The position numbers and the translations under genes were made by a program. From the NCBI GenBank assembly GCA_046728075.1, contig JBKPDV010000223.1, positions 1 through 21,511 on the forward strand: a DNA stretch of 21,511 nt. The letters run 5' to 3'. Under the pieces are notes generated by a model. That model ran no database searches and had not been told where the DNA came from. It saw nothing but the letters and a program-made list of their open reading frames with translations. Source of the DNA: JBKPDV01 sp046728075. Its GTDB lineage: Bacteria > Acidobacteriota > Thermoanaerobaculia > UBA5066 > Gp7-AA6. Below are positions 12,143 to 19,510 of this stretch, in pieces; position 1 is the first letter of the stretch, and every line of letters begins with the position of its first letter.

Positions 12143-13552
12143 TCAGAAGATGTAGCCGAGGGCGACGTTCCATTGGTCCACCCCCGTGCGCGCTGCGTTG
12201 CGGCGCCTCTGCCAATCCGTCTTGACGATCAGTTGCTCGATCGGTTTGAAGCCAAGGCCCACCGTCAGCACGTTCGCGTCGTTTTCCGGATTGCGCTCGT
12301 AGCCGACCGGGACCTCCGCCTGCGTGTCGTACTTTTCGTATCGCAGGAACGGGAAGAGCGACGATCGCGAGCCCGCCTTCAGCGAGAGCACGTCAAATGC
12401 CGCCTGCAAATACCAGCCTTCCTGCCGGCTCCCGACCGATTCATTCCCCACGAAGCCGTTGTGCTCGTTGATCAGGGCCGCATCTGCGACATGGGAGCTG
12501 GCGTAGAGGCCCCGCAGCCAGAGGCCGCGCCAGCGCCAGTCGGCATGCGCATCCCACACCGTCGTCGACGCGCCGATGGGCCGCCCGGACGGCGTGACAC
12601 GGCCCTGGCCGGCCCTCCCCGAAAAAATCGAGGCGCCCGCAGCCAGGCCGGGCGCGCCGGTGTAGTCGAGTCGCGCGGTGGCGGCCCAATTCCTCGCCAG
12701 CGCCTCCGAGCCCTCCTGCCGCCCTTCGCGAATCCCCTCGGCCGTGTATCCCTGCGCGTTCAAGCCGTTCACGAGATAGCCGTAGTACGTCACGGGTCCG
12801 GCCTCTCCGTAGAAGCCGAGGCCGAGCTCGCGCCAGGTGGAGGGAATGATCCGGTCTTCCACGTCGGGCCGCAGCGCGCCGAGAAAGCTCGTCGGTTCGT
12901 GCAGCGGATTGACGAGCCCCATCGGAATCAGAACGAGTCCCGCCCTCGCGTTGAATGCGCGCGAGTGACGATAATCGAGGTACGCGAACTCGACCTCGGC
13001 TTCTCCGTTCTTGTCCGAGGCCACGACCGCGTTCTCGTACTCGAGCTCGGTATTCAGGAGGAAGTGGTCATCGAACTTGTAACCGAGGTAGACCACGGCG
13101 CGAAGGAGAGTGACCTGATCGTCCTTTCCCGAAGGTGCGCCGCTCTGATCGTTCCTCGCGAAATTCTGGTAGAGCGCCTCACCGTAGCCTCCGATGGAAA
13201 CTCCCGTCTTGCCGGAATAGACCTTGGCGGCCGCCGGTCCCACCCCGAACGCCCCGCCCGTCGCCGCCGGCGGAGCCGCCGCCGCCTCGCCGAGCTTCAG
13301 CTGTTCGATCTCCCTGGCCAGGATCTCGATCTGGCGCTCGATCTCTGAAAGACGCGCGGCGTCGGCCGAGGGCGCCGCTTTCGCCGCAGCCAGCTCGGCT
13401 CGGGTCTCTTCCAGAAGCTTCTCCAGCCGCTCCAAGCGCTCTTCGAGGGTCGGAGAGGATTGCGGCGCGACGGAGGCCGCGGCCGCGGCCGCGGCGAGGC
13501 AATAGAAGATCGAGACGGCAAACGCGGTGACGAGCGTTCTGCAAGAGATCAT
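12143..13552 (-). CDS. Outer-membrane porin with N-terminal coiled coil
   Basis: A 469-residue protein with a signal peptide (about 1-27), a predicted coiled-coil segment rich in Glu, Leu and Ala (about 35-88), an Ala/Pro linker and a beta-barrel domain (about 110-469). The barrel begins near GVSIGGYGEALYQNF, has alternating aromatic strands and ends in a terminal Phe (WNVALGYIF), the usual barrel-assembly signal. The region PMGLVNPLHEPTSFLGALRP and IIPSTWRELGLG resembles Opr/phosphate-type porins of environmental bacteria (from memory). The substrate is unknown. ATG 13552 overlaps the apbE stop by 4 bp, so this start is secure. A 796-codon frame that runs on upstream is an artefact of GC-rich DNA. 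Confidence 0.88.
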   Translation of the reverse strand: MISCRTLVTAFAVSIFYCLAAAAAAASVAPQSSPTLEERLERLEKLLEETRAELAAAKAAPSADAARLSEIERQIEILAREIEQLKLGEAAAAPPAATGGAFGVGPAAAKVYSGKTGVSIGGYGEALYQNFARNDQSGAPSGKDDQVTLLRAVVYLGYKFDDHFLLNTELEYENAVVASDKNGEAEVEFAYLDYRHSRAFNARAGLVLIPMGLVNPLHEPTSFLGALRPDVEDRIIPSTWRELGLGFYGEAGPVTYYGYLVNGLNAQGYTAEGIREGRQEGSEALARNWAATARLDYTGAPGLAAGASIFSGRAGQGRVTPSGRPIGASTTVWDAHADWRWRGLWLRGLYASSHVADAALINEHNGFVGNESVGSRQEGWYLQAAFDVLSLKAGSRSSLFPFLRYEKYDTQAEVPVGYERNPENDANVLTVGLGFKPIEQLIVKTDWQRRRNAARTGVDQWNVALGYIF

Positions 13553-14595
13553 CGCGAAATTCCCTCCAGTTGAAACCGCAGACCGGGCGAAGACCTCGCG
13601 TCGACGTGATTGCCGCGGTTGATAAGAAAGAGCGCTTCGTTCGGATAGCCCTCGCGGCGCAGCCGCTCGGAGAGGGCGAGGCCCTTCTCCGGGCCCAGGA
13701 CGAAGAACGCGGTGGACAGGATGTCGGCCACGAGACCCGAGGGTGCGATCGCGGTCGCGGAGCCGAAGTCCGGCGCCGGCCGGCCGGTGCCAGGATTCAG
13801 CAGGTGGCCGACGCGCCGTCCTCTGACCGTGAGCCCGCGCTCCGAATTGCCCGAGGTCGAAAGCGAGGCGTCGGTCAGAGAGAGCGACGCGGCCGCCCGG
13901 CCGCGGTTCGAGGGATCGGCGACCGAGACGTCTCTGTGGCCGAGCACGAAGAGCTGGCCGCCCAGGTCGAGCAGGGCTTCGCGGACGCCCGCCTTCTTCA
14001 GCCGCGTGGCCGCGGCGTCCAACGCGTAGCCTTTCCCCCAGGCGCCCTCGTCGATTCCGGCGGCGAACGAAAGGCGCGCCGCCTCCCCCCTCTCCGCATC
14101 GATCCGGAAGTGCCGCGCCCCGACCGCCGCGATCGCGCGCCGCCGCTCGCGGTCGGAAGGGATTCGTCCCTCGCCGCGGAGACCCCAAGCGAGCACGAGA
14201 GGCAGAACGGTGGGATCGAAGGCACCGTCCGTCCGCTGCGACCATGCCTCCACTTCCGCGAGAAGGTTCGCCGCTTCCCCGCCAACGGCGACGCGCTCTC
14301 CGGGGCGGGATCGGTTCAACTTGTCGAGAGCTCCTCCGGGCTTCCAGGTGGAGAGCAGGTTCTCGATTCGGGAGATCTCGGCGACGGCCTCCTCGCTCGC
14401 CCGCAGAGCGGCCGGTCGATCGGACGCCTCGACGCGCAGATCGAGCGTGGTGCCCATCGCGACCAGGCGTCGCTCCGCTTCTGTCGCTTCTGCTGCGGCC
14501 GGCAGGCAGGCAGGCAGCATCGTCATGAGACAAAGACTCAGTCTCAATCCTCGCAGGCGCCGCAGCCTCCCGAGGACGAACCGCGAAGATGTCAC
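13549..14595 (-). CDS. apbE: ApbE-type FAD:protein FMN transferase
   Basis: A 348-residue enzyme that transfers FMN from FAD to a Ser/Thr of a target protein, outside the cytoplasm. The signal segment is about 18-43 (LSLCLMTMLPACLPAAAEA). Family motifs follow in order: AMGTTLDLRV, DGAFDPTVLPLVLAWG, AWGKGYALDAAATRLKKAG, LLDLGGQLFVLG, STSGNSERG, VGHLLNPGTGRPAP and the Mg-site region GLVADILSTAFFVLGPEKGL. GTG 14595 is selected because GGAGG lies 7 bp upstream and it follows the fur stop by 4 bp; a longer frame has no ribosome-binding site. The downstream FMN-binding protein is the obvious substrate. Confidence 0.92.
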   Translation of the reverse strand: MTSSRFVLGRLRRLRGLRLSLCLMTMLPACLPAAAEATEAERRLVAMGTTLDLRVEASDRPAALRASEEAVAEISRIENLLSTWKPGGALDKLNRSRPGERVAVGGEAANLLAEVEAWSQRTDGAFDPTVLPLVLAWGLRGEGRIPSDRERRRAIAAVGARHFRIDAERGEAARLSFAAGIDEGAWGKGYALDAAATRLKKAGVREALLDLGGQLFVLGHRDVSVADPSNRGRAAASLSLTDASLSTSGNSERGLTVRGRRVGHLLNPGTGRPAPDFGSATAIAPSGLVADILSTAFFVLGPEKGLALSERLRREGYPNEALFLINRGNHVDARSSPGLRFQLEGISR

Positions 14596-14599
14596 CGGG

Positions 14600-15124
14600 T
14601 CAGCCTCCGAGCCGGGGCGAGCGGGCGGAGTTGCGGAGCGCCCAGTCGCTCTTCTCCTGAGCGCTCTTCTTTTTCGCATCGCCTCGCTTGACGCGGGGAC
14701 GGCACTGCCTGCAGATCCCGCGGAGCTGGTGGCTGTGGGACAACGCCAGGAATCCGTACCGGTCGCAAACCTCGTCCTGCAGGCTCTCGATCTTGGGCTC
14801 GAAGAACTCGATGACCCGACCGCATTCGTTGCAGATCAAGTGGTCGTGGTGCTCGCCCGCGCGCAGCCGCTCGTAGCGATAGCCGGACTCCCCGATTCGG
14901 ACCCGACCGACGATCCCAGAATCGACCAGGAGGTCGAGCGTGCGATAGATCGTCGCTCGCGAGATCTTCTTGTGCTTGGCGCGCAGCCGGACGAGCAGCT
15001 CGTCCGCCTCGAAATGCTCATGCCGGGCGAAGAGCTCGTCGTAAAGCGCCTGCCGCTCGGCCGTCAGCTTCAAGCCACGGCGTTCGAGGTACTTGCGGAA
15101 GATCTCGCGTTCTCGGACACTCAT
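14600..15124 (-). CDS. Fur-family metal-responsive repressor
   Basis: A 174-residue Fur-type regulator. The winged-helix DNA-binding part (about 1-83) contains LTAERQALYDELF and the recognition helix SRATIYRTLDLL. The dimer/metal part has EHHDHLICNECGRVIEF with His92, His93 and His95 plus Cys98-x2-Cys101, and a second pair Cys138/Cys141. This is the structural zinc and sensor arrangement of Fur. An unusual basic tail of about 30 residues follows. It opens the apbE/porin/FMN operon and is divergent from an FTR1 iron permease, so iron (Fur) is more likely than zinc or peroxide sensing; this is inferred. A Fur-like palindrome just upstream suggests autoregulation. Confidence 0.88.
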   Translation of the reverse strand: MSVREREIFRKYLERRGLKLTAERQALYDELFARHEHFEADELLVRLRAKHKKISRATIYRTLDLLVDSGIVGRVRIGESGYRYERLRAGEHHDHLICNECGRVIEFFEPKIESLQDEVCDRYGFLALSHSHQLRGICRQCRPRVKRGDAKKKSAQEKSDWALRNSARSPRLGG

Positions 15125-15128
15125 GCGA

Positions 15129-15157
15129 TTGCGACTCAGTCTCAGTTGCGGTATTCT
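15129..15157 (+). promoter_or_regulatory. Probable promoter of the FTR1 gene
   Basis: TTGCGA (15129-15134) and TATTCT (15152-15157) are separated by 17 bp and would start transcription near 15164, about 44 nt before the ATG. The Fur-like palindrome 15130-15144 covers the -35 and spacer, the expected position for iron-dependent repression. Confidence 0.5.
15130..15144. promoter_or_regulatory. Fur-box-like 7-1-7 palindrome
   Basis: TGCGACT-C-AGTCTCA is a 7-1-7 inverted repeat with one mismatch. It has the architecture of the classical Fur site (TGATAAT-n-ATTATCA), with different bases in the arms. It lies 5 bp before the fur ATG and inside the FTR1 promoter. Confidence 0.55.
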
Positions 15158-15182
15158 CCGTCTCCCCGGAGGGGTCTGTCAA
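15153..15182 (-). promoter_or_regulatory. Probable promoter of the fur-apbE operon
   Basis: On the minus strand a perfect TTGACA (15182-15177) is followed after 18 bp by GAGAAT (15158-15153). The predicted start site near 15146 is about 22 nt before the fur ATG and directly beside the Fur-like palindrome. Its -10 overlaps that of the divergent FTR1 promoter. Confidence 0.5.
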
Positions 15183-15207
15183 GCCCGGGTAGGAGGTCAC
15201 TGCCGCC

Positions 15208-15984
15208 ATGTGGCAGGGTTTCACGATCGCTCTGCGCGAAGGAATCGAGATGTTCCTGATCGTGGCCCTTATCCTCGCCTACCTGCGGCGCACCGGACGC
15301 GCGGCTCTGGCCCGCGCGGTCTACGCCGCGACCGTGGTCTCTGCGGCGACCTGTTTCGGCGCCTTCCTGCTCTTCCGCCGGGCCTCGAATCAGTCTCTTT
15401 GGGAGGGAATCCTCGCCCTCGTGGCGGCGGCTTCGGTGGCGAGCCTGCTCATCTACATGAAGCGGGTCTCCGCAAAGCTGAAAACCGAAATCGAAGCTCG
15501 CGTCGAGCGCGGGGCGCAATCGGGATCCGCTTACTGGGGAATCTTCGCCTTCACCCTGCTGATGATCACTCGTGAGGGTATGGAGACGGCGCTGCTCGTC
15601 TCGACCGCTCTCTTCCAGATGCGATCCGCCGCCGTTTCGTGGGGCCTGCTTCTGGGTCTCGCGGCCGCGGTTTCGATCGGTTTCGCCTGGACCCGGTTGG
15701 GCCGCGGCGTGGACCTGAAGGCGTTGTTGAACATTCTGGCCGTCTTCCTGGCGATCTTCGTCGTCCAGCTTCTGCTGTACGGCATCCACGAGCTCGCGGA
15801 GGCCCGGGTGTTCCCCTCCTCTCAGGCGATCCACGACGCGACGGAGATCCTGGGACCGGACGGAAAGATCGGCCACATCCTCGCCTACTCGCTCGCGGCC
15901 GTGCCGACGGCCTGGCTCCTTCTCCTCTGGTGGCGCAAGCGCCACAGTCCGGTACCAGCAAGACTTCCGCGAAACGCGGCGTAG
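15208..15984 (+). CDS. FTR1/EfeU-family high-affinity iron permease
   Basis: A 258-residue inner-membrane protein with about seven hydrophobic helices. Two REGxE motifs, the defining iron-handling elements of the family, are present: REGIE (10-14) and REGME (122-126). FTR1/EfeU moves iron across the cytoplasmic membrane, in the best-known cases after ferrous iron is oxidised by a partner. No EfeO/EfeB partner or multicopper oxidase is next to it here. Its neighbours are instead a Fur regulator and a flavin-transfer operon on the other strand. AGGAGG (15191-15196), 11 bp before ATG 15208, supports the start. Fur control is inferred from the palindrome in its promoter. Confidence 0.92.
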   Translation: MWQGFTIALREGIEMFLIVALILAYLRRTGRAALARAVYAATVVSAATCFGAFLLFRRASNQSLWEGILALVAAASVASLLIYMKRVSAKLKTEIEARVERGAQSGSAYWGIFAFTLLMITREGMETALLVSTALFQMRSAAVSWGLLLGLAAAVSIGFAWTRLGRGVDLKALLNILAVFLAIFVVQLLLYGIHELAEARVFPSSQAIHDATEILGPDGKIGHILAYSLAAVPTAWLLLLWWRKRHSPVPARLPRNAA

Positions 15985-16023
15985 CGATCAGCTTCCAGCC
16001 AGAACTTGCTACAACTGCGCCGC

Positions 16024-16051
16024 GGCTGAGAGCTGTGAGCTGAAAGCTAGA
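16024..16051. repeat. Class C heptamer array (GCTGTGA type)
   Basis: Four tandem 7-bp units: gctgaga, gctgtga, gctgaaa, gctagag. The array holds the TAG stop (16049-16047) of the minus-strand lipoprotein gene. It lies in the convergent gap after the FTR1 gene. A few reverse-oriented, degenerate units (agcttcc, agccaga) may occur at 15990-16003. Confidence 0.65.
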
Positions 16052-16886
16052 GTTCCGAGACCGCGCGCTGGCTGAAGAACAGAGTTGGAAACGCCTGCCG
16101 GAAATAATCGGTGGCCTGCGTGACCAGGTGATTTTCGCCCTTCTTCCAGCCCGGATCGCGGAACTTGTACTCCTCTCCGGTGAAGGTGACGATCCCAAAC
16201 TCCAGACAAAGATTTTGCTCAGGCCGCAGGACGCAGGTGTTGAAGACCTCCTTGGCGTTCTTGGCGTAGATCGAGAAGTTCTTCTTGGGGTCGTCGGCCT
16301 CGTACCAGGAGATCTTGTCGCCATCCACGACGAGCCGGCCGACGTTGTGTTTGGTCGATGTCCCGAAAACCAGAAAACCCTTCCCCACGCGGGTCAGACC
16401 GTTGAATTCCGCGTGGCGAGCAATCGGTGAGCCGGCCGTCGCCGTGACGGGCTGGCCGGACCGCATCATCGCTTCGATCACCGCCTCCGAAAGCCCCGCG
16501 CCGCGTAACTCGAGGATGTCGGACGTCGTCAAGTGATAGCTCGTGTTGTCGGTGTGGATCTTGTTCAGGAGGAACTCGTCCGAGAGTCCTGATTGCTTCA
16601 GTCGAATGACGTCGGCATACGGACGGGGCGCCGCGGAATAGGAAGGGGGCTGCGTCGGCACCGCCGCGGCCGGCGGAGGGGAGGCCGCGGCGATGTCGGA
16701 CGGGGGCGCCGTCGGGGGAGGCGGCGGCGGTGTCACCGGGGGGGGAGCCGGATTCGGGGGCGCGGGGGGAACGGTTCCGGCTCCCGGAGAAGGGGGACCC
16801 GACGGGGGCTTAGCCGAGCTGCTGCTGCAGGACGCGACGGCAAATAAACCGCAGAGGATCAGGAGAATCCAAAGACGCGATTTCAT
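16047..16886 (-). CDS. Pro-rich lipoprotein of unknown function
   Basis: A 279-residue protein with a lipoprotein signal peptide (LLILCGLFAVASC, lipidated Cys20), a very Pro-rich spacer (about 26-85) and two distinct parts. Residues about 88-145 hold a pair of short helical motifs (DVIRLKQSGLSDEFLLNKI and DILELRGAGLSEAVIEAMM) that I recall from uncharacterised envelope proteins of Acidobacteria-like genomes. The remainder looks like a single beta-rich domain (GDKISWYEADDPKKNFSI, CLEFGIVTFTGEEYKF). Function is unknown. The start is secure, with AGGAG 6 bp upstream. A TTAAAT-like -10 about 30 bp upstream may be the promoter. The stop codon lies in a heptamer array. Confidence 0.8.
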   Translation of the reverse strand: MKSRLWILLILCGLFAVASCSSSSAKPPSGPPSPGAGTVPPAPPNPAPPPVTPPPPPPTAPPSDIAAASPPPAAAVPTQPPSYSAAPRPYADVIRLKQSGLSDEFLLNKIHTDNTSYHLTTSDILELRGAGLSEAVIEAMMRSGQPVTATAGSPIARHAEFNGLTRVGKGFLVFGTSTKHNVGRLVVDGDKISWYEADDPKKNFSIYAKNAKEVFNTCVLRPEQNLCLEFGIVTFTGEEYKFRDPGWKKGENHLVTQATDYFRQAFPTLFFSQRAVSEL

Positions 16887-16983
16887 GACGACTCCTCTTC
16901 GGAAAAGAACCTCTATTTAATCCTGCTTGCACTCCCCATGCCCGGGCAGGGAAATTGCTGGCTGGCAGCTGGAGGGCTCGAAC

Positions 16984-17184
16984 ATGAAATGGACCGGCCT
17001 CTATCTGCTGGGGTACGTCATCCTGATGGTCGCCCTCGGGCTCGCGCTCTGGAAGACTGGCGTGCTCCAATCGCTCGGCGCCTTCTGGACCGCCGTGGCC
17101 GTCCTGGTGGCAGTGGGAGTGGGAATCATTCTGGCCGTCACGAGCGGCGGCAAGAAGGAGACGATCGAGATCGACAAGCGCTGA
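16984..17184 (+). CDS. Small membrane protein with two helices
   Basis: A 66-residue protein with two hydrophobic segments (about 5-23 and 30-53) and a polar, charged tail (SGGKKETIEIDKR). GGAGGG 8 bp before ATG 16984 supports this start over an upstream in-frame ATG at 16927. I do not recognise a family. It is divergent from the lipoprotein gene and convergent with the BtuF-like gene, with only 21 bp between stops. Confidence 0.65.
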   Translation: MKWTGLYLLGYVILMVALGLALWKTGVLQSLGAFWTAVAVLVAVGVGIILAVTSGGKKETIEIDKR

Positions 17185-17205
17185 CGACGCACGGCCGGGC
17201 CTTCC

Positions 17206-18126
17206 TCAAAGCCGTTCCCAGGCGCTTCCCTCCAGACCGAAGGGGAAGAGCTCCGGGTGAAGCATCTCGGCGAGCGCCTCGAGAGTCTCCACCAGCCGCG
17301 GGCCCGGCCGGTTGAAAAGTTGATTGCCTTCCGCCAGGAAGACCTGCCGGGAGCGGGCCGCGGAGAGAGTTCTCCACCCGGGCAGCCGCGTCACAAGATC
17401 GATCTCGGATCGCAATCGCTCCAGGGAGAACCCGCAGGGAAAGAGAACGATTCGGTCGGGGTCGGCGGCCCGCAGTTGCTCCCAAGAGAGCCAGGGCGAA
17501 TGCCGCCCGGCGCGGCCGAAGAGGTTCACACCGCCCGCCATCTCGACGAGCTCCGGCATCCAGTTGCCGGCGGCCATCAGCGGGGAGAGCCACTCGATCG
17601 TCGCCACGCGAGGACGCGCCGCGCTGGATCTTGCCTGGCGCGCGACCTCGTCGAAGCGTGCGCGCATCTGGGTGGAAAGCTCTCTTCCCCGGTGCGGGGA
17701 TCCGAGGCCGGCGGCCACCCGCGCAATGTCCTCCAATACCTCCTCAAGGCTCGAGGCATTCAACGGGATCAGAAGAGGCCGCGGCGGGGACCAGCGGACG
17801 AGCGCCCGCTCGACCTCCTCCAGGCTCACCGCGCACACCTCGCATTGAACCTGGGTCACGACATGGGTCGGCGAAAGGTCACGCAGGAGCTCCGCATCGA
17901 CCCGATAGACGGAGAGGCTTCGGCTGAGCAACTCCTCCACTCTCGCATGGATCTCCTGCGTCGACCCCGAGGGGTCGAGTTTCGGCGCGGTACAGATGGG
18001 AAGCCTCTCGACTTCCGGCGGGAAGTCGCATTCGTGTGAGCGCCCGACGAGAGCGTCTCCGAAGCCCAGCGACGCGACGATCTCCGTCGCGCTCGGAAGA
18101 AGAGAGACGACGCGAAGGGGCGTCAT
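17206..18126 (-). CDS. BtuF-like cobalamin-binding protein without signal peptide
   Basis: A 306-residue protein of the periplasmic-binding-protein fold (COG0614 type). The N-terminus RVVSLLPSATEIVASLGFGDALVGRSHECDFPPEV and the QCEVCAVSLEEVE segment (about residues 100-113) mark the B12-associated branch of this family. A metal- or corrinoid-binding role is likely, but there is no signal peptide or lipobox after the ATG, unlike E. coli BtuF, and no BtuC/BtuD gene is present here. It may therefore act in the cytoplasm or be exported in another way. The ATG overlaps the stop of the PP-loop ATPase by 4 bp, so it is co-translated with the cobalamin genes. Confidence 0.85.
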   Translation of the reverse strand: MTPLRVVSLLPSATEIVASLGFGDALVGRSHECDFPPEVERLPICTAPKLDPSGSTQEIHARVEELLSRSLSVYRVDAELLRDLSPTHVVTQVQCEVCAVSLEEVERALVRWSPPRPLLIPLNASSLEEVLEDIARVAAGLGSPHRGRELSTQMRARFDEVARQARSSAARPRVATIEWLSPLMAAGNWMPELVEMAGGVNLFGRAGRHSPWLSWEQLRAADPDRIVLFPCGFSLERLRSEIDLVTRLPGWRTLSAARSRQVFLAEGNQLFNRPGPRLVETLEALAEMLHPELFPFGLEGSAWERL

Positions 18127-18839
18127 GGTGAGACCGGCTGCCGTTTCTCGGGAACGCCGCCCGCCAGATCGGTCAACAGGTCGGCGAAGAGAAAGCCTTC
18201 TCTCACGAGGATTTCCCCGGGCCGGACGAAAACGGGCGACTGGAACATCGGCCCCGCCGTGACGCAGGTGTGGAACTCCCCTTTTTCTCCGCAGGGGTCG
18301 ACGGACTCGGGCAGGTCCTGGAGAAACCGCGAGTCGAACCAGCGTCCCGCAAAGGAACCCGGCAGAGCGCGCGGATCGACGCAGACGACGACGGCCCGGA
18401 GGCCCGCCGTGATCATTTCGGAGGCGAGCTCGGTCGTGTCTCGACCCCAGAGGGGAAAGACCGGTTCGATTCCGGATCCCGCGAGGCGTTCCTCCCGGTA
18501 GCGCCGCACGTCCTCGAGAAAAAGATCGCCGAAGACGACGTGCGTGACACCGCGGCCGCGAGAGAGGGAGATCGCTTCTCCCATCGCCCTCTCGTAGTCG
18601 GCGTTTGTGCAGCGCGGCGGGATCCTCACCTTGAGGCATGGAAGGCCGACCCGGTCCGCCTGGAGGTCCAGGATCTCCTCGCGCACGCCGTGCATCGAGA
18701 CGCGGTCAAACCCTTCCGTCACCGTCGTCAAGAGCCCGACGAGGTCCCATGCGCCGGCGCGCCGCACCGTCTCGAGAGCCCAGGCGCTGTCCTTGCCGGA
18801 GCTCCACGAGACGATCGCGCGAGGCCGCCCCGGCGTCAC
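18123..18839 (-). CDS. Dph6-like PP-loop ATPase (adenine nucleotide alpha-hydrolase fold)
   Basis: A 238-residue protein with the PP-loop SSGKDS (residues 13-18) and the family's C-terminal motif DPCGEKGEFHT (about 180-190). Archaeal and eukaryotic relatives (Dph6) amidate diphthine on EF-2. Bacteria lack diphthamide, so the bacterial homologues have another, unsettled role. The 4-bp overlaps with both the adenosyltransferase and the BtuF-like gene place it firmly in a corrinoid context, which suggests an ATP-dependent amidation or adenylation step linked to B12 salvage (inference only). All visible motif residues are intact. Confidence 0.85.
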   Translation of the reverse strand: MTPGRPRAIVSWSSGKDSAWALETVRRAGAWDLVGLLTTVTEGFDRVSMHGVREEILDLQADRVGLPCLKVRIPPRCTNADYERAMGEAISLSRGRGVTHVVFGDLFLEDVRRYREERLAGSGIEPVFPLWGRDTTELASEMITAGLRAVVVCVDPRALPGSFAGRWFDSRFLQDLPESVDPCGEKGEFHTCVTAGPMFQSPVFVRPGEILVREGFLFADLLTDLAGGVPEKRQPVSP

Positions 18840-19399
18840 GCGCGGCTGTTCCAGAGCACGTCGGCAACGCCCCGCCGGTGGTTCTCGGCGCGGGCCAGAA
18901 CGAAGAGCGCGTCGGAGAGCCGGTTCAAATAGCGGATCGTAAAAGGGCCGATCTTTTCCCGACGAGAGAGCGCGATCACCAGCCGCTCGGCGCGGCGGCA
19001 GACCGTCCTGGCGACGTGGAGATGCGCCGCGCCGAGGCAGCCGCCCGGCAGAACGAAGTTCTCGAGCGGCGGCAAGGTCTCCGAAAGACGGTCCATCAGA
19101 CTCTCGAGCGCCACCACATGGCGTTCCTCGATCCGAGGGGCCGGAACGCGCTCCTTCTCCTCTTCGAGGATGCAGAGATCCGAGCCCAGGTGGAAGAGCT
19201 CGTTCTGGATCGTCTGAAGCGCCGCGGAGACCTCCTCCGTCAGACCCGCCGCGAGCGCCACGCCGATCTGGGAGTTCAACTCATCGACCGTACCGTAGGC
19301 CTCGATGCGGGGTGAGTCCTTGGGAACGCGCCCTCCCGCGCCAAGGCCCGTTGTCCCGTCGTCTCCCGTGCGCGTGTAGACCCTGGTAATTCGTGGCAT
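18836..19399 (-). CDS. PduO-type ATP:cob(I)alamin adenosyltransferase
   Basis: A 187-residue cytoplasmic enzyme that transfers the adenosyl group of ATP to cob(I)alamin. The N-terminal ATP site TRTGDDGTTGLGAGGRVPK (about 9-27) and AYGTVDELNSQIG (about 34-46) are typical, as is the later R-x-V-C-R-R-A-E-R-L-V segment (about 140-150) and the C-terminal YLNRLSDALFVLAR (about 165-178). GGAGGA 7 bp upstream supports ATG 19399. It is preceded by paired heptamer arrays that fill the gap after the BtuB gene, and it is followed by the PP-loop ATPase with a 4-bp overlap. Confidence 0.93.
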   Translation of the reverse strand: MPRITRVYTRTGDDGTTGLGAGGRVPKDSPRIEAYGTVDELNSQIGVALAAGLTEEVSAALQTIQNELFHLGSDLCILEEEKERVPAPRIEERHVVALESLMDRLSETLPPLENFVLPGGCLGAAHLHVARTVCRRAERLVIALSRREKIGPFTIRYLNRLSDALFVLARAENHRRGVADVLWNSRA

Positions 19400-19411
19400 G
19401 GCAACTCCTCC

Positions 19412-19471
19412 GAGTCGGTAGTCAGGCGTCGGTAGTCGGTAGTCGGTAGTCAGTAGTCAGTAGTCAGTAGG
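19412..19471. repeat. Class A heptamer array, GGTAGTC orientation, upstream of the adenosyltransferase
   Basis: About eight units of gtcggta/gtcagta type. The array begins 12 bp upstream of the adenosyltransferase ATG, next to its ribosome-binding site. It is inverted relative to 19511-19570, with about 40 bp between them. Confidence 0.85.
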
Positions 19472-19510
19472 GACGCAAGTGGCACTGTCTTCATCGCATG
19501 ACTTCGGCGT

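Noticed and set aside
12143..14533. A 796-codon minus-strand frame that would fuse the porin to a long N-terminal extension
   Set aside because: The extension overlaps all of apbE in another frame and is Arg/Gly-rich shadow sequence. The porin has its own ATG at 13552 with a good signal peptide and a 4-bp overlap with apbE.
18123..18839. Annotation as diphthine-ammonia ligase
   Set aside because: Bacteria do not make diphthamide, so only the fold and the ATP site can be transferred from the family, not the reaction.
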